Assembly: GCA_964390905.1 (NCBI GenBank)
Contig: CAYMLO010000009.1
Span: 35,942 to 99,941 of the forward strand
DNA: 64,000 nucleotides
Direction of reading: 5' to 3'
Origin: JAFGLZ01 sp964390905
GTDB taxonomy: Bacteria > Planctomycetota > Phycisphaerae > UBA1845 > JAFGLZ01
Shown here piece by piece: positions 17,083 through 25,409 of the stretch (position 1 is its first letter; each line of letters opens with the position of its first letter). The translations under genes were made by a program, and so were the position numbers. The notes under the pieces were generated by a model, which had not been told where the DNA came from, ran no database searches, and saw only the letters and a list, made by a program, of their open reading frames with translations.

Positions 17083-18597
17083 ATGACCACGCCAGACACC
17101 ACGACGATCGCCGAACTATCCCAGCACGCCGACCAGACGGTTCGGATCCGCGGGTGGGTGTATCGAACGCGGTCGAGCGGCAAGGTGGCCTTTGTCATCG
17201 TCCGTGACGGCACGGGCATCTGCCAGTGCGTCGTGGAACGGACCGACCAGACCGCCGACCGCTTCGATCGGCTCCGACACCTGCCGCAGGAGTCCGCATT
17301 GACGGTGACCGGCACGGTGCGGATCGACGAGCGGGCGCCGGGCGGTGCGGAGCTGGCCGTCGTCGACGTCGAGGTCGTCCACGAGGCCGAGCCCTATCCC
17401 ATCACGCCCAAAGCGCACGGCGTCGACTTTTTGATGCGGCACCGGCATCTGTGGCTCCGCTCGAGGCGGCAGTATCTGATCCTGAGGATCCGCCACACGC
17501 TGGTCGACGAGATCCGCTCGTTTTTCAGCCGCAGCGGGTTCACGCTGATCGACACGCCGATCTTCTCGCCCGCCATCGGTGAGGCCGCCAGCACGCTGTT
17601 CGAGGTGGACTACTTCGGCGACCCCATCTACCTGGCCCAGACGGGACAGCTGTACCTGGAGGCGGCGGCCATGTCGTTCGGCAAGGTCTACTGCTTCGGG
17701 CCCACGTTCCGGGCCGAGAAGAGCAAGACCCGCCGGCATCTCACCGAGTTCTGGATGCTCGAGCCGGAGATCGCCTACGCCGACCTGGACGAGGTCATGG
17801 CCGTGGCCGAGGACCTGGTCGATTGTCTGGTCACGCGGGTCCTGAACGATCACCGCGCGGACCTGGCCGAGCTGGGCCGCGATACAGGACCGCTGGAGCG
17901 GATCGCCAAGCCCTTCGATCGGATGACCTATACCGAGGCCGCCGAGACGCTGCGCCGCGATGAGACGCAGCATTTCATGCAGCAGGACCTGGCCGCCAAG
18001 CAGGCCCGGGCCGATCAGGTGTCCACCGACATCGAGCGGATGGAGCAGGAGCGGCAGCAGTCGGGCGTCAAGAAATGGAAGGCCGACCAGCTCGCCCAGC
18101 AAGTCGCCGCGGCTCGGGAGGAACATGCCGATCTGGTTGAGGAGATCGGCAACGTCCCGCATCACATGGAACTCGCTCGCAACTTTGCATGGGGCACCGA
18201 CCTCGGCGGATCGGACGAGACCATCATCAGCCGGCTGCACGAGCGGCCCACGTTCGTGACGCACTATCCCAAGCAGGCCAAAGCGTTCTACATGTACGTG
18301 AACCGCGACGACAGCCGCGTGGTCAACAACTTCGACCTGCTGGCGCCCGAGGGGTACGGTGAGATCATCGGCGGCTCGCAGCGCGAGGACGACTACGAGA
18401 CGCTGGTCCAGCGGATCGCCGATGAGGGCCTGCCCCGCGAGCCCTACGAGTGGTACCTCGACCTGCGTCGCTACGGCAGCGTGCCGCACGGCGGGTTCGG
18501 GCTGGGGCTGGAGCGGACGCTCGCGTGGATCTGCGGCCTGAAGCACGTCCGCGAGACGATCCCGTTTCCGCGCCTGCTGGGACGCGTCTACCCCTAG
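17083..18597 (+). CDS. asnS: Asparaginyl-tRNA synthetase with coiled-coil insertion
   Basis: 504 residues; class-IIb synthetases of this type are usually near 430-465. An N-terminal OB-fold (QTVRIRGWVYRTRSSGKVAF) binds the anticodon. The catalytic core has motif 2 (TFRAEKSKTRRHLTEFWMLE) and motif 3 (GFGLGLERTLAWICGLKHV). Asn-type hallmarks include AQTGQLYLEAA and YGEIIGGSQRED. Between the TYTEAAETL helix (about 290) and FAWGTDLG (about 368) lies an extra segment of about 75 residues, rich in Glu, Gln, Lys and Ala, which should form a coiled coil. The ATG at 17083 follows AAGGG. A genuine AsnRS would allow direct Asn-tRNA charging. The flavoprotein gene follows after 38 bp. Confidence 0.93.
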   Translation: MTTPDTTTIAELSQHADQTVRIRGWVYRTRSSGKVAFVIVRDGTGICQCVVERTDQTADRFDRLRHLPQESALTVTGTVRIDERAPGGAELAVVDVEVVHEAEPYPITPKAHGVDFLMRHRHLWLRSRRQYLILRIRHTLVDEIRSFFSRSGFTLIDTPIFSPAIGEAASTLFEVDYFGDPIYLAQTGQLYLEAAAMSFGKVYCFGPTFRAEKSKTRRHLTEFWMLEPEIAYADLDEVMAVAEDLVDCLVTRVLNDHRADLAELGRDTGPLERIAKPFDRMTYTEAAETLRRDETQHFMQQDLAAKQARADQVSTDIERMEQERQQSGVKKWKADQLAQQVAAAREEHADLVEEIGNVPHHMELARNFAWGTDLGGSDETIISRLHERPTFVTHYPKQAKAFYMYVNRDDSRVVNNFDLLAPEGYGEIIGGSQREDDYETLVQRIADEGLPREPYEWYLDLRRYGSVPHGGFGLGLERTLAWICGLKHVRETIPFPRLLGRVYP

Positions 18598-18635
18598 CCA
18601 TCGCTGGCCGTTGCGGAGGTCCAGGAGATCGGTCG

Positions 18636-19205
18636 ATGACCAGAGTGCTCGGCGTCGTGGGAAGCCCTCGCAAAAACGGCAACACCCACATCTTGGTCTC
18701 CAGGATCTTGGCCGGCGCCGAGGCGCAGGGGGCGGTGACCGAGCAGATCCTACTCGGCGACCTCACGATCCGCGAGTGCGATGGCTGCCACGCCTGCTGG
18801 CAGGGCAAGGACTGCACCAAGGACGACGACATGAATGGCCTGTACCCGCGGATCGCCGCGAGTGACGTCATCGTCTTCGGCACGCCCGTCTACTGGTATG
18901 GTCCGACCGCGTTGATGAAGGCGTTCGTCGACCGGTTCGTCTTCTTCAACTGTCCCGAGAACCGCAAGACGCTTCAGGGTACGTCGGCCGTCGTCGCTGT
19001 TCCGTTCGAAGAAGACAACCCCGAGACGGCTGCGCTCGTGCTGGCGTTCTTCCGAAAGTGTTTCGAGTACCTGCAAATGGACCTGCTCGGCCAGATCGTC
19101 GTGCCCGGCGTCACGCTGAGAGGAGAAATCCTCAAGAAGGAGGACCGCCTGAAAGAGGCCCACGAGCTCGGCAAGAGACTCGCCCAATCCGCCCGCCGCC
19201 CGTGA
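18636..19205 (+). CDS. Iron-sulfur flavoprotein / NADPH-dependent FMN reductase family
   Basis: 189 residues with a flavodoxin-like fold. VLGVVGSPRKNGNTHILVSR is the FMN phosphate-binding loop, and VIVFGTPVYWYGPTALMKAF is the second flavin loop. A compact cysteine cluster CDGCHACWQGKDC (C48, C51, C54, C60; CX2CX2CX5C) fits the 4Fe-4S site of archaeal/anaerobe iron-sulfur flavoproteins. A role in low-potential electron transfer or oxidative-stress protection is likely, but the partner is unknown. AGGAG precedes the ATG. It is the last gene of the apparent fchA-like/asnS/flavoprotein run. Confidence 0.87.
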   Translation: MTRVLGVVGSPRKNGNTHILVSRILAGAEAQGAVTEQILLGDLTIRECDGCHACWQGKDCTKDDDMNGLYPRIAASDVIVFGTPVYWYGPTALMKAFVDRFVFFNCPENRKTLQGTSAVVAVPFEEDNPETAALVLAFFRKCFEYLQMDLLGQIVVPGVTLRGEILKKEDRLKEAHELGKRLAQSARRP

Positions 19206-19254
19206 CGCGCGGTGCGACCGATCCGGCGTGGCCTTCATGCCGACCGAGCGGTGC

Positions 19255-19449
19255 GTCCCGTAGGGACGCAGTGAGAATAGCCCAGGAGTTCACTCCTGGG
19301 GCTGCGAAACGCGGCCAACATCCCAGTCCCGTAGGGACGGATGAATTGTGAACGCTTCGTTCATTCGTCCCTACGGGACTCTGTCTTTCGAGCGACGCCC
19401 GTTCCCAGGACTGAAGTCCTGGGCTATTCTCGCTGGATCCCTACGGGAC
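19255..19449. repeat. Nested palindromic repeat (GTCCCGTAGGGAC family)
   Basis: Two 46-nt outer arms (19255-19300 and 19404-19449) pair with only five mismatches. Each contains its own small palindrome (CCCAGGA...TCCTGGG and GTCCCGTAGGGAC). An inner pair (19326-19345 with 19360-19379) matches at 19 of 20 positions. The element fills the space between two convergent genes. Motifs such as GAGAATAGCCCAGGA are, from memory, dispersed in planctomycete and related genomes; this was not searched. Confidence 0.82.
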
Positions 19450-19469
19450 CGAGAGAATGTACGCGTCGA

Positions 19470-20384
19470 TCACTTCCAGCGAAACTTCCACCAGCGTGAG
19501 GCCTCGACGACCTTCTCCCAGTCTGCCCTGAGCGATTCTGGCGTGAACTCAAAGCCGCATTCCGGGCAGCACCCGCCGTCGGGATGTCCCGCCAGCGAGT
19601 AGTGGCACTCCGGGCAGATCAGCCACCCCTCCTTCTCCAGTCGCTCGAAGAAGGCCCTACGACGGCCTGTTAGCAGAGCGAGACATATGATTACCGTCAT
19701 GAGCGCGAAGAACACGGAAAGCGAAACCGCCCATCCGACCCCTGTCGAAAGGAACAGACCCCAGAGGCCAAGGCATATGAAGACGCAGAAGGATGCGGCA
19801 AGCCACCCTATTGGCAACAAGCGCTTCGGAACCTGTTCCAGCCGCTGGCGGGCCTTGGATCGCTCGCCGAAGCGACCGACCGTGTGCGGCAGGAGCGCCC
19901 TTACGTCGGACCAGAGCTCCTTCAGCGATTCGGGTGCGAAGGCGTGATCGCACGCCGGGCACCGCCCATCCTCGGCGCAGCCCGCCAGGGATGACAGGCA
20001 CTCGGGGCAGAAGTCATCGCCGTGGACTTGCAGTTGGTGGAAGAACCGACGCTCCTTCCGGTCCGCGACCGCAGACACAGAACCCATGACTACGCAGAAC
20101 AGCATGAACCCGAAGAAGCTCCACGGGAACCACACTGACCCCGGAGGTCGGTCACCATATTTCACCACAAGGATCAACCACGAAATGGCGACAGCAAGGA
20201 CGCCCAAGAGGCGCAAGCGGCGCGACCATGATTCAATCGAGCGGATCTGCCGAAGTGCCCGCCTGCGTCGGTCGCGATCGGGAATGGCGCGGGCCCGGCG
20301 CCGCCGCACGATCACGCTGTAGGCGATGATCCCGGCGAGCAACGCGCAGCCCAGCAGAAGGAGCATCGACCTCGGCTGTACCAT
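19470..20384 (-). CDS. Membrane protein with two CPxC zinc ribbons (copy 1)
   Basis: About 304 residues. An N-terminal membrane helix (MLLLLGCALLAGIIAYSVIV) is followed by an Arg-rich helix (RRRRARAIPDRDRRRRALRQ), two helices, and a zinc-ribbon-like segment CPECLSSLAGCAEDGRCPAC. After another two helices (PIGWLAASFCVFICLGLWGL) comes a second ribbon CPECHYSLAGHPDGGCCPEC and a Trp/Lys-rich end. CPxCxYxLxG...CPxCG ribbons are common in planctomycete membrane proteins of unknown function. A near relative lies directly upstream on the same strand, so this is a tandem duplication. The start at 20384 is approximate. Confidence 0.75.
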   Translation of the reverse strand: MVQPRSMLLLLGCALLAGIIAYSVIVRRRRARAIPDRDRRRRALRQIRSIESWSRRLRLLGVLAVAISWLILVVKYGDRPPGSVWFPWSFFGFMLFCVVMGSVSAVADRKERRFFHQLQVHGDDFCPECLSSLAGCAEDGRCPACDHAFAPESLKELWSDVRALLPHTVGRFGERSKARQRLEQVPKRLLPIGWLAASFCVFICLGLWGLFLSTGVGWAVSLSVFFALMTVIICLALLTGRRRAFFERLEKEGWLICPECHYSLAGHPDGGCCPECGFEFTPESLRADWEKVVEASRWWKFRWK

Positions 20385-20645
20385 CGAGCTTGCCCAATCA
20401 CAGATGACGATCTGGTGAACGCTACGTCGTCCGCATCGCGGACGGATCCGATCACGCGCATGGTACAAGGGTGCATGCCACAACGCAGCGCCAAAAACTC
20501 GGAAAACGCAGGGCGTGCGCGCCCCATCGCGCGGGCGGTGGGGGACACAAGTGCCTCGTCGATCGGCATCCCCTGAAGGTCATCGCCCGAAAGCCACGTC
20601 CCGTGTGTTGGGTGATGTCTCACCTGCGTCGAAGTCGGCCGTTTG

Positions 20646-21557
20646 TCACTTCCAGCGGAACTTCCACCAGCGTGAGGCCTTGAGGATCCTCTTCCAGTCT
20701 GCCCTGAGCGATTCCGGCGTGAACTCAAAGCCGCATTCCGGACAACACCCGCCCTTGGGGTGTCCCGCCAGCGAGTAGTGGCATTCGAGGCAGACCTGGC
20801 AATGCTCTTCTTCGAGTTTCTTGAAGAACCCCTCACGGCTGATCGCCCGCAGAGCGAAATACGGGATCGGCATGAAGTACGTGAGGATCCCGGCGAGTGG
20901 CAACGCCCATTCCACCCCCCCTTGCCAACTCAAGCCCCACAGACCAACGTACAGGAAGACGGAAAGGGCGCCGGCAAACCACCCGATCGGCGATAAGCGC
21001 TTCGGGACGTTGTCCAGGCGCTGGCGCCTCTTGTCCCGTTCCTTGAGCCGAGGTGATGAACGCGGCAGGAGTCTCCTGACGTCAGACCAGAGCTCCTTCA
21101 ACGATTCAGCTGCGAAGGCGTGATCGCACGTCGGACACCGTCCATCCTCGATGTACCCCAGCAGGGACGACAGGCACTCAGGACAGAAACCGTGCGCGTA
21201 GACTCCGAGTTGATGGAAGAACACTCGCACCCTCCGGGTTACCGGAATGGATGCGCCAAGCGCAAGCAACATGAGCAGATAAACCCCAGCCATAGGCAAC
21301 CAGAGTCGAGTCGATTCCGGCGCTCGATGTGTGTGCTCGATCAGAAGAATCAACGACAAGATGGAGAGCACCGCCATCAAGCCGCCCAGACGCCGCGGCC
21401 ATGATTGAATCGACCGGATCTGCCGGAGTGCCCGCCTGCGTCTGTCGCGATCGGGAACAGCGCGGACTTGACGCCGCCACACGATCACCCGATAGGCGAT
21501 GTGTCCGGCGAGGAACGCGCCGATCAGCAGATACAGAATCGGTCTCGCGTCTGCCAT
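20646..21557 (-). CDS. Membrane protein with two CPxC zinc ribbons (copy 2)
   Basis: About 303 residues with the same architecture as copy 1: helix (ILYLLIGAFLAGHIAYRVIV), DRDRRRRALRQIRSI, ribbon CPECLSSLLGYIEDGRCPTC, two helices, second ribbon and an identical ending SRWWKFRWK. In the second ribbon the first CPEC is CLEC. The 3' 150 bp are nearly identical in DNA to copy 1, including the last codons. Upstream non-coding DNA is also similar, so the duplicated unit includes the 5' region. The two copies differ most in the central membrane helices. Function is unknown. The ATG at 21557 follows GGGA. Confidence 0.75.
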   Translation of the reverse strand: MADARPILYLLIGAFLAGHIAYRVIVWRRQVRAVPDRDRRRRALRQIRSIQSWPRRLGGLMAVLSILSLILLIEHTHRAPESTRLWLPMAGVYLLMLLALGASIPVTRRVRVFFHQLGVYAHGFCPECLSSLLGYIEDGRCPTCDHAFAAESLKELWSDVRRLLPRSSPRLKERDKRRQRLDNVPKRLSPIGWFAGALSVFLYVGLWGLSWQGGVEWALPLAGILTYFMPIPYFALRAISREGFFKKLEEEHCQVCLECHYSLAGHPKGGCCPECGFEFTPESLRADWKRILKASRWWKFRWK

Positions 21558-21758
21558 CGAGTTCCCGAGATCACAGGTGACAACCCGGTGAACGTCACTC
21601 AGCCCGCCGCCTCGCGGACCGACCCGAGCACGCGCATGGTACAGGGCTTGGAGCGAGACCGCAGCGCCATGGACTCCGAAACGGGGCTGCGCCCTCACCG
21701 TTCCCAGCGGCGGCCGAGTCTGTCATGCACACCAGGCCCTCGGCGATGCCCCCGATGC

Positions 21759-21787
21759 TTGACAGCCAAGAGCGCCGTCGATAGGGT
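21759..21787 (+). promoter_or_regulatory. Predicted promoter of the DUF4190-like gene
   Basis: A perfect -35 TTGACA (21759-21764), 17 bp, then TAGGGT (21782-21787), giving a leader of about 45 nt. The -10 matches the consensus only at its first two and last bases. Confidence 0.45.
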
Positions 21788-21837
21788 CGCGCCAACATCT
21801 CGCAGGCAACGCCTGTGCAGTATGAAAGGGGAGTGCT

Positions 21838-22617
21838 ATGGCAGAAACCGCTCCACCGCAGCAGCAGGTCGTTGTTCAGACCCAATCACAAAGCAATGGT
21901 CTCGGTGTGGCAGGCTTCGTCCTGTCGTTGCTGGGGCTCTTTACCTGTGGGCTCACCAGCCTGTTGGGCGTCATCCTCAGCGCGATCGGCATGCGCAGAG
22001 AACCCAGGGGGTTGGCCATTGCCGGACTCGTCCTGGGGTTGATCACCGTCCTTGGATGGGTCGTGGCGTTCGTCGTGGGGGTCGCCGCGCCCCTCCTGGT
22101 GATGGTCGGGTTGGCCAGCGAGGCGGCGACCACGATGGACCAAATGCCCAAGCCTACGAATCTCAACAGGCCTCGGAAGCTGGACGTTCGTTCCAAGGTG
22201 GTCCCGCGTGGCAAGTCCAGTGTCCGCACCAAGACAGGGACACGCGGCCTGCCTACGCCGCTCCCGGAGTCCAGCGCCCGCGCCAAGCCCAAGTCTTCTC
22301 GCACCCCGGCGATATCCCCCAGACCCGACCGGCGGAACTCGTCCAGGATGCGGGCGGCGCTCGGCTTCGAGAAAGACTTCCTCGCCTGGCTAGACAAGGA
22401 GCCCGCCGAGGAGCGGGAATCGGCCATCCTCATCTTCGCAGATCAGGACGGCGAGTATGCCGCGATGTATGACGAGGCCCAGCAGATCTTGACGGACCGG
22501 TACAACACCGTCCGCGCCAAGGCGGGCAAGCCGACGCTCTCGGATCTGAAGATCCGCCAGGAGGCCGTCCGCAACGTCCTGCGGAAATGGGCAGCGCCGA
22601 AGGCGAAGCGCAAGTAG
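21838..22617 (+). CDS. DUF4190-like membrane protein with soluble C-terminal region
   Basis: 259 residues. After a short Gln-rich head come two adjacent hydrophobic hairpins (LGVAGFVLSLLGLFTCGLTS, GLAIAGLVLGLITVLGWVVA) with the G-x-A-G-F-V-L-S pattern of DUF4190. A basic, Pro/Ser/Arg-rich linker (about residues 100-160) leads to a helical acidic C-terminus (FLAWLDKEPAEERESAILIF, ILTDRYNTVRAKAGKPTLSD). GGGGAG sits before the ATG. The gene is monocistronic. A membrane-tethered role is likely but nothing specific can be said. Confidence 0.78.
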   Translation: MAETAPPQQQVVVQTQSQSNGLGVAGFVLSLLGLFTCGLTSLLGVILSAIGMRREPRGLAIAGLVLGLITVLGWVVAFVVGVAAPLLVMVGLASEAATTMDQMPKPTNLNRPRKLDVRSKVVPRGKSSVRTKTGTRGLPTPLPESSARAKPKSSRTPAISPRPDRRNSSRMRAALGFEKDFLAWLDKEPAEERESAILIFADQDGEYAAMYDEAQQILTDRYNTVRAKAGKPTLSDLKIRQEAVRNVLRKWAAPKAKRK

Positions 22618-22724
22618 CGCCGAGACGAAATGGGGGATGCACGCCACTTCCTGTCTGCGCAATGCGCGGCGGCGACAGACTGGGCCTGAGGACAGGCCCG
22701 TTGCGAAGTGATCCTCACGCTAGA

Positions 22725-23126
22725 TTAGTCGGTCAGGGGTTGGCCGTCGGCGTCCGTATTCATCGACCCGGTCAAGATGAGAATCCCCTCGATGAGCCCC
22801 CAGAGCCCGCCGATCCCGCACGTGAGCAGCGTCACGACGATCTGAAGGACCCCGATGCCAATGTATCCCAGGTAGAAGCGATGGACCCCGAACGACCCGA
22901 GGAGAATTCCCAGGATGCCCGCCACGATCTTGGATCTCCCCCCCGCCGCACCGCCCGCCCCTCGGATCACGAGCGCGCACCCACAGTTCCGGCAGATCTG
23001 CTCCCCCGGGTTGGTGGCGTTGCCGCAATTCTGACAGAACTGGGTCGCGGCCAGAGGAGGACACCCGCATCCGACGCACATCACCGCTTGGTCCGCCACC
23101 TGCTGACCGCAGTTTCTGCAAAACAT
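22725..23126 (-). CDS. TM2-domain membrane protein with N-terminal zinc ribbons
   Basis: 133 residues. The N-terminus holds two or three CxxC knuckle pairs (MFCRNCGQQ, MCVGCGCPP, FCQNCGNATNPGEQICRNCG). The C-terminus is a TM2 domain: two helices with KIVAGILGILLGSFGVHRFY followed by LGYIGIGVLQIVVTLL and a final WGLIEGILILTG. TM2 proteins are widespread small membrane proteins of uncertain function. The zinc ribbon would lie in the cytoplasm. Its neighbours do not point to a pathway. Confidence 0.88.
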   Translation of the reverse strand: MFCRNCGQQVADQAVMCVGCGCPPLAATQFCQNCGNATNPGEQICRNCGCALVIRGAGGAAGGRSKIVAGILGILLGSFGVHRFYLGYIGIGVLQIVVTLLTCGIGGLWGLIEGILILTGSMNTDADGQPLTD

Positions 23127-23418
23127 GCCCTTCCTCCTGCATCGGGTGACCGCAATCCCGGCCGGGACATCTTAACGGGCCCGGCACGTGCCCGTCTGCA
23201 CCCTCGCGCTTGCACGTAGGCGATGGATCGGTGCTGGTGGCCGTAGTTTGCGGGATGGGCGTTCCGCTCGTCAAGCGGGGAGTCGCCATTTTCGAGGGGG
23301 CGCTGGGCTCGGCCTGTGGCACCACGAAGAATGCCTTCTGGCGCCGACGCGAATGAGCCAACCGTCGAGCGTGAATCCCTCGGTCCGCACGCCGTCGACG
23401 CCGTCGTCCGGGCAAGGA

Positions 23419-24609
23419 TCAACGGAACCACGCCGGGTGATGCTCACGCAAGTGGTCGCGGATGGCCACGGCGGCGATTCGACACGCCCGTTTGCTGGGG
23501 TGGCGGTCCATCGGATGCAGGATCAGCGTGTCGATCCGATACGCGCGAAGCCGCTCGCGAAGGTCGAGGACGGGGATCTCTGCCTCGCGGCACACCTCGG
23601 CCACGGCGCGGTGCGCCGGATCGAACGGATAGCTCGCGCCCAGATCGATGAGCATCGGCCAGATCGCCACGTGCAACCTCGAACCGCGCGTTCGACACGC
23701 CTCGGCCGTCGACTGAAGGAGTCGTCGCGATTTGGCCCAACCCTCGGCGTTGTCCTCGCCGTACATCCCGTTGTAGCAAGCCGGCAGCAGCCGGTCGCGG
23801 GCCAGCTCATTCACCTTGCACCAGGCCAGATCGTAGATCGCGCTGAGCCGACGAAGCCCCGTCACGGTGTCCCAGCCCTTGCTCATGTATCGCCCGTGGA
23901 CGAACCGCATCTGTTCGTGCGAGCCGCGGACCACCTCCGCGTGGATCGTCGTGAAGTCCCCGGACAGGACCGGATCGTTCAGATACCACGCATAGACGAC
24001 GGCGTCCGGCTCGAGCCCCAGCCATTCCTTGCGACAGAGCTCCGTGATCGTATCCACCTGCCTGGCGCTGATGCCGCCATTGAGCACCTCGAACCGCCCA
24101 GAGCCCCCCTCGCTGTCCAGCACGGCCTCGAGTTGTGCGGGCCATGGATCCCCCGGCTTGAGCCCTTGTCCGTACGTGAAGCTGTCGCCGATGGCGATCA
24201 CGCGGATCTTGCCCGGCGCCTTCGGACGGATCTGACCGGGACGCATCCCGCGCTCATCGCACGGCGAGAGCACCCCGTGGGGCGTGTGGGGGTACAGCCC
24301 CTCCATGTCCATCACACCGTATTCGTCGTAGAGGCGCCGACGCACGGCGGGGTCGGTCAGATCGACATCCAGGTAGTCGTTCAGGTTGCGGTCAAAGCAC
24401 GTCAGCCGGATCCCCGTGCCGACGAATTCCTGGATGTACGGTCCGCGATCGGCCCCGTAGCCGACCACGCGGAGCGCGAAGTCGGCGACGACCAGCGTCG
24501 CGAGAGACGAACCGATCAGAAGCAGCCACCTGCCTCGCTGCCCCGATCGCCGGGATGCGCGGGATCGATCTTCTCGCCGATTGGAGACGTGTCTGGTCAT
24601 GGGAACCAC
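23419..24609 (-). CDS. Membrane-anchored SGNH/GDSL hydrolase-like protein
   Basis: 396 residues. An Arg-rich head and one membrane helix (WLLLIGSSLATLVVADFALR) place the rest outside the cytoplasm. The nucleophile block is IRVIAIGDSFTYGQGL. Block III is probably YAWYLNDPV, and the catalytic Asp/His block is LHPMDRHPSKRACRIAA. Related proteins act as O-acetyl esterases or acetyltransferases on cell-surface polysaccharides. Start codons at 24609 and 24600 are both possible. The gene follows the GNAT gene on the same strand after about 150 bp. Substrate unknown. Confidence 0.8.
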   Translation of the reverse strand: MVPMTRHVSNRREDRSRASRRSGQRGRWLLLIGSSLATLVVADFALRVVGYGADRGPYIQEFVGTGIRLTCFDRNLNDYLDVDLTDPAVRRRLYDEYGVMDMEGLYPHTPHGVLSPCDERGMRPGQIRPKAPGKIRVIAIGDSFTYGQGLKPGDPWPAQLEAVLDSEGGSGRFEVLNGGISARQVDTITELCRKEWLGLEPDAVVYAWYLNDPVLSGDFTTIHAEVVRGSHEQMRFVHGRYMSKGWDTVTGLRRLSAIYDLAWCKVNELARDRLLPACYNGMYGEDNAEGWAKSRRLLQSTAEACRTRGSRLHVAIWPMLIDLGASYPFDPAHRAVAEVCREAEIPVLDLRERLRAYRIDTLILHPMDRHPSKRACRIAAVAIRDHLREHHPAWFR

Positions 24610-24763
24610 ATCCCGATCGATGCAGTTCGATCGTAGGACGCCCCGTCGACCAGGACAAGCGACGCCGACGGGCGCTGCCCCTCTTGCTGTCGGCGATCGC
24701 CCTGACGATCTGTGGTTCTCGCATCTCGTCGGATGAGGGCGGGGTGCTAGCGCGCCAGCGCAT

Positions 24764-25186
24764 CTAGATCCGCTTGCTGATGCGGACGTGCGTCCCGTCG
24801 ACTTCCCAACCTACCGCGCCAAAGACGCCCAGCGCAGATGCGTTGTCGCGACTTACGATCGCGTTTGCGTAGCGGACCCCCCGTGCCTGAAGCTGACGTT
24901 CAACCTCGCCCACCAGCGCCCTACCGATGCCCTGTCCTCGATGCTCGGGCGCGACGGCCAGCCGATACACCCATCCCCACCACCCATCCGTCCCCGCCAG
25001 TGCCGTCCCGACGACGTTCCCTTCGCTGCGAGCCACCACCAAGATCAACGACGGATGCGTCCTGAGGGCCTCTTCGATCTGGTCGTCACTTCGAAGCGAG
25101 CTCGTCAGACCGACCGATCGCCACAGCTCGATCGCCCCGGCCAGATCCTCGTCCTTGGCCAATCCGATGTCGTATGAGCTGCCCAT
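24764..25186 (-). CDS. GNAT-family N-acetyltransferase
   Basis: 140 residues. The acetyl-CoA binding motif A is clear: VYRLAVAPEHRGQGIGRAL (R/QxxGxG/A), followed by ARGVRYANAIVSRDNASALG and a final YFVGW-like segment FGAVGWEVDGTHVRISK. It transfers an acetyl group from acetyl-CoA to an amine. The substrate is unknown; small GNAT proteins act on protein N-termini, antibiotics or metabolites. It is cytoplasmic. It is not clearly part of an operon. Confidence 0.9.
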   Translation of the reverse strand: MGSSYDIGLAKDEDLAGAIELWRSVGLTSSLRSDDQIEEALRTHPSLILVVARSEGNVVGTALAGTDGWWGWVYRLAVAPEHRGQGIGRALVGEVERQLQARGVRYANAIVSRDNASALGVFGAVGWEVDGTHVRISKRI

Positions 25187-25334
25187 CGCGTTCCCGCCTG
25201 ATAGAACACACTACTCATCCGTCAGCAGAAGCAATACGCTCAGTCTAGCACGTCGGAAGCCTGCTGCTCAACGCGCTTATTGATGTGTATGCCAGAATCG
25301 TTCAGGAGGGCGGGCCTCGAGGCGATCGGGTCCT

Positions 25335-25364
25335 TGGCGGCGCGAGAGGCCGTGGGGTAACATG
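25335..25364 (+). promoter_or_regulatory. Predicted promoter of the SGNH-fusion/glycosidase pair
   Basis: TTGGCG (25335-25340), 18 bp, TAACAT (25359-25364). The expected transcript start near 25371 leaves about 40 nt to the ATG at 25410. Confidence 0.48.
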
Positions 25365-25409
25365 CTTCGATTCGCCGTACCGACCAGATTCGTAGTAAGG
25401 AGACCGGAC

